From JBLHHI01 sp047614125 (GTDB lineage: Bacteria; Bacteroidota; Bacteroidia; NS11-12g; UBA9320): a stretch of DNA of 48,159 bases. A model generated the notes under the pieces. The model was not told the DNA's origin and searched no databases. It was given only the letters and a program-made list of their open reading frames with translations. The translations under genes were made by a program, and so were the position numbers. Where the stretch lies: positions 1 to 48,159 of the forward strand of contig JBLHHI010000008.1 of NCBI GenBank assembly GCA_047614125.1, in the 5' to 3' direction. Below, piece by piece: positions 24,166 to 32,300 of this stretch. Within the stretch, counting starts at the first letter, position 1. Each line of letters opens with the position of its first letter.

Positions 24166-24930
24166 GTGTCGGCTGATTTTCATCACAACATAACGCATCG
24201 GCTCATCTTTGAAGTTCAAAATGAGAACCTTTTTTATGCCATCTCTACCAAAGACGACCAAATAGTAAAGCAAGGCGACCTTAAGTTTATTGATGTAGAC
24301 TTGCTGGAAAACTTACTGGCTCACAACAGTGTTTTGAATAAGATTTATAGTCGCGTTACCCTACTTTATTCCGAAACAGACTTCATTATTTTTCCAAGTC
24401 AAATTGCTCAAAATCAAGACATTGAAAAGTTGTTTGCCATAAATAGTGTGCTTAAGACAGATCAAAGGTTGGTAACAGATGCCTTCGATTCAGAGATCCA
24501 CTTTGCTTTTGCGATTAACCAGAGCTACATAGACTTGTTCAAAAAGCAATACAGCAACTTGGAAGTAAAGCACGAGGCTGAACTTTTTTACCATAAAACA
24601 AAAGGCAGTTCTGGATCAACTGAATGGCAGATTCATGCCAAGGCCACTTCCACCCGATTACTTTTAAGCGTATTTAAGGGTTCTAGCCTTCAACTGATTA
24701 ATTACTTTGATGTAAAAGATCATGATGACTTGTTTTACTATGTAATGCTGGCATGTGAACAATTAGAAATCGACATTGAAAAAACTAAATTGTCATGGTT
24801 CAACACCTCGGCCTATTACGGACAAGAGATTAATACCCTCTTTGAAAACTACATTGGAACGGTGCAAGCCGTACCTCAAGAAACGATAAATGGCTCAACT
24901 TTATCTTGGTCGATAAGCCATTTAATTTAA
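24166..24930 (+). CDS. DUF3822-family protein
   Basis: A 254-residue cytoplasmic protein from a GTG start. It matches what I know of DUF3822, a Bacteroidota family with a fold related to actin-like/PilM ATPase proteins: NENLFYAISTKDD, VTLLYSETDFIIFPSQ and HAKATSTRLLLSVFKGSSLQLIN. The role is unknown. It is commonly immediately upstream of rsmD, as here (1 bp between stop and the next start), which suggests translational coupling. Confidence 0.8.
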   Translation: MSADFHHNITHRLIFEVQNENLFYAISTKDDQIVKQGDLKFIDVDLLENLLAHNSVLNKIYSRVTLLYSETDFIIFPSQIAQNQDIEKLFAINSVLKTDQRLVTDAFDSEIHFAFAINQSYIDLFKKQYSNLEVKHEAELFYHKTKGSSGSTEWQIHAKATSTRLLLSVFKGSSLQLINYFDVKDHDDLFYYVMLACEQLEIDIEKTKLSWFNTSAYYGQEINTLFENYIGTVQAVPQETINGSTLSWSISHLI

Positions 24931-24931
24931 C

Positions 24932-25465
24932 GTGCGCATCATAGCCGGAAAATACCGTGGTTTACAAATTCCTTTACCAAAAAATGGAGAGATACGGCCA
25001 ACTACTGATCGAGCAAAAGAGGCCCTTTTCAACTACCTAACGCACCAACTTTCCTTTGAAGAAACCTCTGTTTGTGACCTATTTAGCGGCAGTGGAAATA
25101 TGTCGTTCGAATTTGCTTCACGTGGTTCGATGGAAGTAACTGGGGTTGAACAAAACGCACGAGTAGTAAAGCAGCTGATGGATTTGGCAAAGCGTTCATT
25201 GGTTAAAGAAGTTCAATTTGTAAAATCGGATGCGTTTACATTTATCGCCGAGTGTAATGAAAACTTCCACATCGTTTTTGCCGACCCACCCTACGATCAT
25301 CCGAGGCTAAAAGAACTACCAAAGCTCGTTTTAGACCACAAGCTTGTAAAGATGGGTGGTTGTTTCATATTGGAACGTCCTACCACATCTCAAGCCGTTA
25401 ACGAAGGCCTAAGCGAAACAAGAATCTACGGACAAAGTGCCTTTGATATTTATTGGGTGGACTGA
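24932..25465 (+). CDS. rsmD: 16S rRNA (guanine966-N2)-methyltransferase RsmD
   Basis: A 177-residue SAM-dependent methyltransferase that modifies G966 of 16S rRNA. Visible are RIIAGKYRGLQIPLP, RPTTDRAKEALFNYL, the SAM loop DLFSGSGNMSFEFASRG, and the catalytic FADPPYDHP (DPPY). A GTG start lies directly after the DUF3822 stop. Complete and normal length. Confidence 0.93.
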   Translation: MRIIAGKYRGLQIPLPKNGEIRPTTDRAKEALFNYLTHQLSFEETSVCDLFSGSGNMSFEFASRGSMEVTGVEQNARVVKQLMDLAKRSLVKEVQFVKSDAFTFIAECNENFHIVFADPPYDHPRLKELPKLVLDHKLVKMGGCFILERPTTSQAVNEGLSETRIYGQSAFDIYWVD

Positions 25466-25517
25466 AGCAGTACCATAATTCGACAACTCACGGCACTAAT
25501 CATTGCCTGTAAACTTG

Positions 25518-25525
25518 TATCTTTG
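25518..25525 (+). promoter_or_regulatory. -7 promoter box (TATCTTTG) for coaD
   Basis: A TAnnTTTG match with only 4 nt between it and the ATG at 25530, so the mRNA would be leaderless or nearly so. Confidence 0.5.
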
Positions 25526-25529
25526 AGCA

Positions 25530-26003
25530 ATGTCAAAAATTGCAATCTTTCCAGGAACCTTCGATCCCTATACCAATGGACATAAGGATATTGTATTGAA
25601 AGGACTTGATATTTTTGACGAAGTAATCATCGCCATAGGGGTTAATGCTCTAAAAAAAACCATGTTCTCATTAGCAAAACGGAAGGCATGGATAGAACAG
25701 GTGCATGCCAATGATTCTAGAATTAAAGTAATGACTTACAGCGGTTTAACCATAAAATTTTGTGAAGAAGTAAACGCTCAGTTTATTCTTCGAGGTTTGC
25801 GAACCATTGGCGATTTTGAGTATGAGAAGCAAATTGCTTTAGTAAACTCTGATTTAAATCAAAGCATCCAAAGCGTATTTGTGCTCAGCGAACAACAATA
25901 TACTGCCGTTAGTTCAACCGTAATCCGAGATTTAATTCGCCATGGAGGTAGTTACGCTAGATATCTGCCTGCTGAGGTAAGAGTTGATGAAGAACCGACT
26001 TGA
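25530..26003 (+). CDS. coaD: phosphopantetheine adenylyltransferase
   Basis: A 157-residue nucleotidyltransferase of CoA synthesis, converting 4'-phosphopantetheine and ATP to dephospho-CoA. It has the nucleotide motif FPGTFDPYTNGHKDI (TNGH replaces HxGH), the LRGLRTIGDFEYEKQIA block, and VSSTVIRDLI for ATP binding. The last 47 bp overlap the convergent Nudix gene. Normal length for the family. Confidence 0.95.
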   Translation: MSKIAIFPGTFDPYTNGHKDIVLKGLDIFDEVIIAIGVNALKKTMFSLAKRKAWIEQVHANDSRIKVMTYSGLTIKFCEEVNAQFILRGLRTIGDFEYEKQIALVNSDLNQSIQSVFVLSEQQYTAVSSTVIRDLIRHGGSYARYLPAEVRVDEEPT

Positions 26004-26574
26004 TGGTTGTATAGGTTTCCAAATCTTCGATGTTGATGTTTTCAGGCTTTCGCCATTCTACTGCATCAATGTCTTCATCGTACTGAGGAATCGCTTTTTC
26101 CCATTGACTGGAGGTCATTTCAAACCAATGCGTTTTTTTCAAAAACCACTTCTTTTGAAAATAGATGTGTAAGGTAGATTTGAGTTCTCGTTTAATTTCC
26201 AAACCAAAAACATTGCATTCTTCTTCAACTTCACGCAAGGCGCAACCACTGGGGTTTTCATACTTTTCCATCTTACCCTTGGGCAAGTCCCATAAACCAA
26301 GTCTGTGAATCAGCAACAGCTCGCCTTTCGGATTAAAAACACCACCACCAGCAGCAGTAATGCATTTGAAATAGCCTTTAAAGAGTTCGTACCCGTTTTG
26401 TTCCGCAATTAGTATTTTTTGCGGAAGTTTTAAACTGCGCAAATCTTCAAACAAGTTCTTGATCAAACTTTTTCTCAGGTTGTTGATAATTAAGTCCGGT
26501 ACAAAGTCTACCGAATCAATAGAACCGAAGACAAAGGCGTGTCTTCGAAAGAATATTTCATAATTTTGCGACAT
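25957..26574 (-). CDS. Nudix hydrolase
   Basis: 205 residues from ATG 26574; an ATG at 26601 is an alternative. The Nudix box is GKMEKYENPSGCALREVEEECNV (about 125-147), fitting Gx5Ex7REUxEExGU except Asn in the last Gly position. The N-terminal 100 residues are a family-specific extension. The substrate (a nucleoside diphosphate derivative) is unknown. The ATG overlaps the pyrE ATG on the other strand within CATG at 26572-26575. The 3' end overlaps coaD by 47 bp. Confidence 0.87.
   Translation of the reverse strand: MSQNYEIFFRRHAFVFGSIDSVDFVPDLIINNLRKSLIKNLFEDLRSLKLPQKILIAEQNGYELFKGYFKCITAAGGGVFNPKGELLLIHRLGLWDLPKGKMEKYENPSGCALREVEEECNVFGLEIKRELKSTLHIYFQKKWFLKKTHWFEMTSSQWEKAIPQYDEDIDAVEWRKPENINIEDLETYTTIKSVLHQLLPQQADI
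26561..26568 (+). promoter_or_regulatory. -7 promoter box (TAATTTTG) for pyrE
   Basis: A TAnnTTTG match ending 4 nt before the pyrE ATG, inside the 5' end of the divergent Nudix gene. It predicts a leaderless mRNA. Confidence 0.45.
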
Positions 26575-27211
26575 GATCGTAAATTCAATATCTGCGTCCA
26601 AATTAGCGGATTATTTATTAAAAATAAAAGCAATAAAACTCAACACAAAACAACCATATACCTGGTCGAGTGGTTGGAAATCGCCGATTTATTGCGACAA
26701 TCGCATTACCTTGTCGTATCCTCAAATACGAAGCTTTATAAAAAAAGAGATCGCGCTGGCAATTAAGGATCAATTCCCAGATACCACCGCACTCTGTGGA
26801 GTTGCCACAGCGGGCATAGCCATTGGTGGTTTGGCCGCCGATGAGCTGGGTTTGCCCTTTGCTTATTGCAGACCAAAACCAAAAGAACATGGTTTGAAAA
26901 ATCAGTTGGAAGGCCACCTTTTTAAAAATCATCAAATTGTTGTGGTTGAAGATTTAATCTCAACAGGTGGAAGCAGTTTAAAGGTTGTGGAATACTTGCG
27001 CAATGAGGGATATAACGTTCTGGGAATGGCCAGCATATTTACATACGGATTTGACATCGCGGATCAAAACTTTCAAAAGGCCGCTTGTGAGATATTTTCG
27101 TTAAGCGATTTATCAACGCTCCTCCACCAAGCTAAAAAATCGAATTACATCAATGCTGAAGAAATGATGAGCATTGAACAATGGAGGAAAGACCCTTCGG
27201 TTTGGAAATAA
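26573..27211 (+). CDS. pyrE: orotate phosphoribosyltransferase
   Basis: A 212-residue type I PRTase of pyrimidine synthesis, making OMP from orotate and PRPP. It shows YTWSSGWKSPIYCDNR, CGVATAGIAIGGLAAD, YCRPKPKEHGLKNQLEG, and the PRPP motif VVVEDLISTGGSS. It starts within the CATG shared with the Nudix gene. The strong hairpin at 27291-27323 lies downstream and separates it from convergent ahcY. Confidence 0.95.
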   Translation: MIVNSISASKLADYLLKIKAIKLNTKQPYTWSSGWKSPIYCDNRITLSYPQIRSFIKKEIALAIKDQFPDTTALCGVATAGIAIGGLAADELGLPFAYCRPKPKEHGLKNQLEGHLFKNHQIVVVEDLISTGGSSLKVVEYLRNEGYNVLGMASIFTYGFDIADQNFQKAACEIFSLSDLSTLLHQAKKSNYINAEEMMSIEQWRKDPSVWK

Positions 27212-27290
27212 TTTCAAGGAAACCCATTTTCATTGGGTTCGCTCTAAAGTCAATAGATTAATCAAAATTAGATTTTAAAATTTGCGCAAT

Positions 27291-27323
27291 AAAAAAAGCG
27301 GCAACTGTATTTGCCGCTTTTTT
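27291..27323. terminator. bidirectional intrinsic terminator between pyrE and ahcY
   Basis: A stem GCGGCAA/TTGCCGC, extended by A and T runs on both sides, with a 6-nt loop. U-tracts exist in both directions, suited to two convergent genes. Confidence 0.85.
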
Positions 27324-27346
27324 ATGCGTTCTATTTTGTACGAAAT

Positions 27347-28657
27347 CTAGTATCTGTAGGCATCCGATTTGTACGGACCTTCTACCGGTACACCAATGTA
27401 TTTGGCCTGATCTGAAGATAATTCTTCCAATTCAACACCAATCTTAGCAAGATGCAAACGAGCAACTTTCTCATCTAAGTGCTTTGGCAAGGTGTAAACA
27501 TCATTCTCATACGCTCCGTGGTTGTTCCACAACTCAAGTTGAGCAAGCGTTTGGTTGGTAAATGAATTCGACATTACAAACGAAGGATGACCTGTAGCGC
27601 AACCAAGGTTTACTAATCTACCTTCCGCCAAAATAATGATTTCTTTTCCATCGATGTTATAAACATCAACCTGTGGTTTAACCTCATATTTGGTGCTGCC
27701 ATAGGTCTTATTCATCCAAGCCATGTCGATTTCATTGTCAAAGTGACCAATGTTACAAACAATGGTCTTATCGTTCATTGCCTTAAATATTTCTGGAGAG
27801 ATGATATCTTTATTTCCCGTTGCAGTAACAACTATGTCTGCGCGGTGAATGGCATTCTTTAACTTCTTCACTTCAAATCCATCCATGGCCGCTTGTAAAG
27901 CACAAATAGGATCGATTTCGGTTACGATTACACGTGCACCAGCTCCACGCAAAGAAAGCGCAGTTCCTTTTCCAACATCACCATATCCAGCTACAATAGC
28001 AACTTTACCGGCCATCATTACATCGGTTGCGCGTCGAATTGCGTCAACTGCAGATTCTCTACATCCGTATTTATTATCAAATTTAGATTTTGTAACCGAA
28101 TCGTTGATATTAATGGCTGGCATTGGAAGCGAACCATTTTTTACTCGGTCGTATAAGCGCAAAACACCGGTTGTAGTTTCTTCAGAAATACCTTTGATGT
28201 TTGGAACCAGTTCGGGAAAACGATCTAGTACCATATTGGTTAAATCACCACCATCGTCCAAAATCATATTTAACGGTTGTCCGTCTGCAAAAGCATGCAA
28301 GGTTTGCTCGATGCACCAATCAAATTCTTCTTCGTTCATACCCTTCCAGGCAAATACTGGAACGCCAGTTACCGCAATTGCCGCTGCTGCTTGATCTTGG
28401 GTTGAAAAAATATTACACGACGACCAAGTAACTTCTGCGCCAAGAGCAGTTAGTGTTTCAATTAAAACCGCAGTTTGAATGGTCATGTGCAAACATCCAG
28501 CAATACGAGCGCCTTTAAGGGGCTGAGCAGCTCCAAATTCTTCGCGTAAGGCCATAAGTCCCGGCATTTCCGCCTCAGCCAATCTGATCTCTTTTCTTCC
28601 CCAGTCTGCTAGAGAAATGTCTTTTACTTTGTGGTTAGATGTTACCAAAGTTGTCAT
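27347..28657 (-). CDS. ahcY: adenosylhomocysteinase
   Basis: A 436-residue NAD-dependent enzyme hydrolysing S-adenosylhomocysteine to homocysteine and adenosine in the methyl cycle. Blocks seen are ARIAGCLHMTIQTAVLIETL, the NAD motif VAGYGDVGKGTALSLRG, VCNIGHFDNEIDM, LGCATGHPSFVMSNSF, and the C-terminal GPYKSDAYRY with the conserved Lys/Tyr. Complete. The promoter box is at 28687-28694 and the terminator downstream. Confidence 0.97.
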   Translation of the reverse strand: MTTLVTSNHKVKDISLADWGRKEIRLAEAEMPGLMALREEFGAAQPLKGARIAGCLHMTIQTAVLIETLTALGAEVTWSSCNIFSTQDQAAAAIAVTGVPVFAWKGMNEEEFDWCIEQTLHAFADGQPLNMILDDGGDLTNMVLDRFPELVPNIKGISEETTTGVLRLYDRVKNGSLPMPAININDSVTKSKFDNKYGCRESAVDAIRRATDVMMAGKVAIVAGYGDVGKGTALSLRGAGARVIVTEIDPICALQAAMDGFEVKKLKNAIHRADIVVTATGNKDIISPEIFKAMNDKTIVCNIGHFDNEIDMAWMNKTYGSTKYEVKPQVDVYNIDGKEIIILAEGRLVNLGCATGHPSFVMSNSFTNQTLAQLELWNNHGAYENDVYTLPKHLDEKVARLHLAKIGVELEELSSDQAKYIGVPVEGPYKSDAYRY

Positions 28658-28686
28658 ATAACTAAATTTATGTACGTAATTTGCCG

Positions 28687-28694
28687 CAAAAGTA
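28687..28694 (-). promoter_or_regulatory. -7 promoter box (TACTTTTG) for ahcY
   Basis: A minus-strand TAnnTTTG match 29 nt before the ATG. Confidence 0.5.
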
Positions 28695-28842
28695 CGGAAT
28701 AATATTGTGTCTGACTATAAAACCAACGAAGCACTAAATTGTTGGGTAGATAACAAAAATATTTCGAAAAATTTCAGCTCCGCATTTAATATGCATTTGG
28801 TTGAATTTGAAAGAATACAAGTAAACGTAAATAAATAATAAT

Positions 28843-29256
28843 ATGTATCCAGAAGAATTGGTAAGACCCATGCGAGCACAACTCACCAGTGTTGGTTTTA
28901 CAGAATTAAAAAATGCGGAAGAAGTAAGCAATGCCTTGTCTAACAACGATGGAACTACCTTATTGGTGGTAAACTCGGTTTGTGGATGTGCGGCAGGAAC
29001 TGCTCGGCCAGGAGTTTTACAATCGTTGGATGGTGAAAGTAAACCATCGAAGTTATTGACTGTTTTTGCCGGACAAGATTCGGAAGCAACGGCAAAAGCT
29101 CGTGAAGTTATGTTGCCCTACCCTCCATCCTCTCCATCGATTGCTTTGTTTAAAAATGGCGAATTGGTTCATTTTGTAGAACGCCACCATATTGAAGGTC
29201 GTACTGCAGAAATGATTGCCGCCAATTTAAAGGCTGCATACAGTCAATACTGTTAA
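28843..29256 (+). CDS. BrxA/BrxB-family bacilliredoxin (YphP/YqiW type)
   Basis: A 137-residue thioredoxin-fold protein. It begins MYPEELVRPMRAQLTSVGF and carries the CGC redox motif in NSVCGCAAGTARPG (about residues 44-57), the hallmark of bacilliredoxins that reduce mixed disulfides of low-molecular-weight thiols. The family occurs in Bacteroidota, where the thiol partner is not established from this sequence. Repeat copy C starts 13 bp after its stop. Confidence 0.9.
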   Translation: MYPEELVRPMRAQLTSVGFTELKNAEEVSNALSNNDGTTLLVVNSVCGCAAGTARPGVLQSLDGESKPSKLLTVFAGQDSEATAKAREVMLPYPPSSPSIALFKNGELVHFVERHHIEGRTAEMIAANLKAAYSQYC

Positions 29257-29269
29257 GCGAAAGAGGTAA

Positions 29270-29450
29270 TAACCTGAGTTCGATTCATATTTTGAATTCA
29301 GAACGCTTGAGGATAGTGAGTTTCGAGTAAAAATTTCGAAGATAGGGCGGACCCTTTCGAGTAATTTTTACGATGAAAATCGCTTTTCACAAGTGAAATG
29401 CGAGCTTTTGTATTAACCTGATTTTTAAAAGATTAATCCAACTAAGGTTA
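29270..29450 (+). repeat. dispersed MITE-like repeat, copy C (internally deleted)
   Basis: 181 bp. The left end TAACCTGAGTTCGATT (29270-29285) matches copy B. The right end (29435-29450) is its complement with two mismatches. The invariant 51-nt block is at 29360-29410 and the hairpin at 29380-29403. The right arm after 29420 aligns with 23541-23568 of copy B, so about 100 bp is missing inside. It lies between the bacilliredoxin gene and the gldJ terminator. Confidence 0.83.
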
Positions 29451-29464
29451 AGAATAATACCAAC

Positions 29465-29499
29465 AAAAAACCCAGGCCAAATTGGCTTGGGTTTTTTTA
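29465..29499. terminator. intrinsic terminator downstream of gldJ
   Basis: A stem AAACCCAGGCC / GGCTTGGGTTT (one G-U pair) with A and T runs on both sides, placed 22 bp after the minus-strand gldJ stop. It may also stop plus-strand transcripts coming from the bacilliredoxin side. Confidence 0.8.
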
Positions 29500-29520
29500 T
29501 GCTCTTGCTTGATTAAATCA

Positions 29521-30957
29521 TCAAGGTGCTCCAACTCGATGCATTGCGCAACGGAAGCCTAAGGTAGATAAGGATTGCTCTTCATCTAAAAATCTTCTAG
29601 TTCCTGGAGCCATAAAATATGCTCTATCATTCCAAGAAGCTCCTTTATAAACGTGGGCTTGATTGTTGATCAATGAGGTTACACCATATTCGTATTGGTT
29701 CTCGCCGTCGTTGTAAAACTCTTCGTCTAAATACCCAATGTTATCTGCTTTTTTGTAATTCCGACGATCAATGTTATCACGATCTTCAACCGGGATGTAT
29801 GTTAGTCTTCCCAAACTATCTTTGATATCGATAACTCCGTAATCATCCAATTTTTTCTTCTTGTAATCGTTACCACGATATGGATTAAAGTCGGTGTTGT
29901 CTTCTAAATTTAATACACGGTACACATCCATTACCCACTCACTCACATTACCACTCATATTATACAAACCGTAATCGTTTGGCCAGTAAGCCTTTACTTC
30001 AGTAGTTATGAGTGCGCCATCGTTTAACCACGAAGCAATACCACCCTGGTCTCCTTTTCCTCGCTTGAAGTTACCATTGATCAAGCCACGGTCTTTTTCC
30101 TTTCCGCCTTGATGACGAACGGTTAAACCACCCCAGCTATAAACTTTCTTGTTGTTGGTGTTTTCATATTGTGAAGCACCTATGTTGGCAAGTGCGGCAT
30201 ATTCCCATTCTGCTTCTGTTGGAAGTCTGTAATCCGGTAAGAATATACCGTCTTCCATTTTAACATTTCGAGTACCTTTTTTAATGTTGATGTCTTTTAC
30301 CAAGTGTTTGCCATCGGCGCCCATATATTGTCCGGCGAGGTATGCTTCACGATTAAAGTTTTCCTCGTTCATTTGATTGATATCTGGCACCAAAATTCCT
30401 TCGCGAATCAAGATCATTTCATTTACTCGATCACTTCTCCAAGCTGCATAGGCCGCAGCCTGAAGCCAATTAACACCCACTACTGGGTAGTTTTTGTACG
30501 CTGGATGACGCAAATACGTTTCAACATACGGCTCGTTGTACGCCAATTTGTCTCTCCAACAATTGGTATCGGGTAAGGCGGTTAAATATACCTCTGGATA
30601 GTCTACATACACTCTCGAAAGCCAGTGTAAGTATTCCAAATAATTCAAATTACTGATTTCGCATTCGTCCATGTAAAACGAAGCAACTGTTACCTTACGT
30701 TCAATGTTGTTGTGATCGTACAATACATCTTGCTCTGAAGATCCCATGGTAAAGGATCCACCGCGAACCTTAACCAAACCAGGTCCAGTTTCTTGTCCAG
30801 CGTAATCGTAGGTTTCAAAACCACCCCATTTAGCATCGTTGAGGTTCCAACCTGTAACTGCTGACTTTTCTTTTTTACAAGCTGTTTGAAACATCATCAA
30901 ACTTCCTGCTAAAAGGATTAAAAAACCATTTACTCTCATATGTTTAAAAAATGTCAT
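29521..30957 (-). CDS. gldJ: gliding motility lipoprotein GldJ
   Basis: 478 residues from ATG 30957; ATG 30939 is equally possible. The lipoprotein signal ends MMFQTAC. The mature part is a formylglycine-generating-enzyme (SUMF1) fold: VRGGSFTMGS, ERKVTVASFYMDECEISN, YRLPTEAEWEYAA, MSGNVSEWVMDVYR and a C-terminal GFRCAMHRV. GldJ and the paralog GldK are outer-membrane lipoproteins of the T9SS/gliding machinery. GldJ is chosen because of the DVYRVLNLEDNTDFNPYRGN stretch and because porU and porV are next door, as in Flavobacterium johnsoniae. It probably shares a transcript with the PorP/SprF gene 51 bp upstream. Confidence 0.88.
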   Translation of the reverse strand: MTFFKHMRVNGFLILLAGSLMMFQTACKKEKSAVTGWNLNDAKWGGFETYDYAGQETGPGLVKVRGGSFTMGSSEQDVLYDHNNIERKVTVASFYMDECEISNLNYLEYLHWLSRVYVDYPEVYLTALPDTNCWRDKLAYNEPYVETYLRHPAYKNYPVVGVNWLQAAAYAAWRSDRVNEMILIREGILVPDINQMNEENFNREAYLAGQYMGADGKHLVKDINIKKGTRNVKMEDGIFLPDYRLPTEAEWEYAALANIGASQYENTNNKKVYSWGGLTVRHQGGKEKDRGLINGNFKRGKGDQGGIASWLNDGALITTEVKAYWPNDYGLYNMSGNVSEWVMDVYRVLNLEDNTDFNPYRGNDYKKKKLDDYGVIDIKDSLGRLTYIPVEDRDNIDRRNYKKADNIGYLDEEFYNDGENQYEYGVTSLINNQAHVYKGASWNDRAYFMAPGTRRFLDEEQSLSTLGFRCAMHRVGAP

Positions 30958-31008
30958 CTTTCTAACAAACTGCAATTCTACACATTTATTGTTGATATCC
31001 TAACTAAA

Positions 31009-32034
31009 TCAAAAGTCTGGGCAGTGTAGTATCTTATATTTTCTTGGTTGCTTTTTAGCACACCACTCAATGGCTGCGCTCACTTCGTGGGATCCAGGAG
31101 CCGCAGCTCTTTTTGAATCTACCGTTAAATCGAAGCTGTAACCAAACTTAAACTTATCTTTTCTAAAGCCAACCAACACCATAAGTGCATCGGCATTTTT
31201 GTATTCGCCAAAGGTTTGTCGGAACCATAAACCTGTTACCAACGGACCTCTATTCAGGTAAAACCCAACGTTGAGTTGTGTAAACTTGGCTTGCATCATA
31301 AACAAGGCATTGGGCGAGAAGGTAGCATTTGGACTGTTTCGCTTATCTAAGGGTATAACCGACCCCATGTGGGCGGTGTATCGGCGCGGCAACTTTGCCT
31401 CATTATCGCCGTAAAACGACTGAACGGGTTCTATTAAGTTGTGGACTGCAAAGCCGGCGTAAAAATTTTCTGTATACCCTAAGATGCCCGTGCTAAAATT
31501 CGGACTGGTAATTTTAGTGGAAATATAGGGCTCTGATGTGGGTTTAACAAAACCGCGTGTGGCGTCGATCTGATCTTCAAAACGAAGCTTATCAAAATCC
31601 AAACCACGCTGCATAACTTGTCCTTCCAATCCAAAACGCATGAAGAATTTTCGGTTTACCTTAAGTTGGTAAGAATAAATTGCACTGATGGATTGTGAAG
31701 TTAACAACCCTTCACCAGCTACATCGTTCATAGCCAAAATACCAATTCCCCCCTTAACCTGATCAAAGTGCTGATCAAACGAAAAGGCTGTGGTTGTAAA
31801 TGTGCCCGGTAAGCTAGGCCACTGGTTTCTATAGTTTATTACTGCGCGCCCTCCACCCATACATTGGCCTGTACCAGCCATTGCAGGATTGGTATAAACC
31901 GGGGTAGCATAAAACTGTGAAAATTCAGGGTCCTGTGCATGCGCCGTTTGAGACGTGCCAAGAAACACCAAAGAAATAAATAATGTGTTTAGTAGTGTAA
32001 TCTTTGTCATCGCAATTATTCTATTTTTACTCAT
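31009..32034 (-). CDS. PorP/SprF-family type IX secretion membrane protein
   Basis: 341 residues from ATG 32034; longer starts to 32124 would put a hydrophobic non-signal leader ahead. The signal peptide NTLFISLVFLGTSQTAHAQ is followed by DPEFSQFYATPVYTNPAMAG, the family signature. The rest is an outer-membrane beta-barrel with regular aromatic strand ends. Family members attach or export partner adhesins, usually encoded beside them. Here no giant adhesin is adjacent; the gene sits between gldJ and porU. A TTTTTG box lies just before ATG 32034. Confidence 0.87.
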   Translation of the reverse strand: MSKNRIIAMTKITLLNTLFISLVFLGTSQTAHAQDPEFSQFYATPVYTNPAMAGTGQCMGGGRAVINYRNQWPSLPGTFTTTAFSFDQHFDQVKGGIGILAMNDVAGEGLLTSQSISAIYSYQLKVNRKFFMRFGLEGQVMQRGLDFDKLRFEDQIDATRGFVKPTSEPYISTKITSPNFSTGILGYTENFYAGFAVHNLIEPVQSFYGDNEAKLPRRYTAHMGSVIPLDKRNSPNATFSPNALFMMQAKFTQLNVGFYLNRGPLVTGLWFRQTFGEYKNADALMVLVGFRKDKFKFGYSFDLTVDSKRAAAPGSHEVSAAIEWCAKKQPRKYKILHCPDF

Positions 32035-32300
32035 AGTGCAAAAATTCATGTAAAGATAGTTAGAAATGTAGAATAGAAGCAAATTTCTAAACAAAATACT
32101 TTCTTTTTTGAAGTTCATAATCAAGTTATTAGGTTAACGCTGTGAATGTTTAGATATTTCATCATCGGTGGATGCTTCTTCCTTGTTGTTATCGTTCTTT
32201 GTCAAAAAAATATTACCTTGTTCGCACAATTAATTGATGCTTTGGTTGTTAAAGTTGCAATGCATTTGCGTTGTCGTAACGTACCAGTTTATTGAATTTT

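Noticed and set aside
27849..28394. 181-codon frame antisense to ahcY
   Set aside because: A shadow of a highly conserved gene on the other strand; Ser/Pro/Ala-rich composition with no motif.
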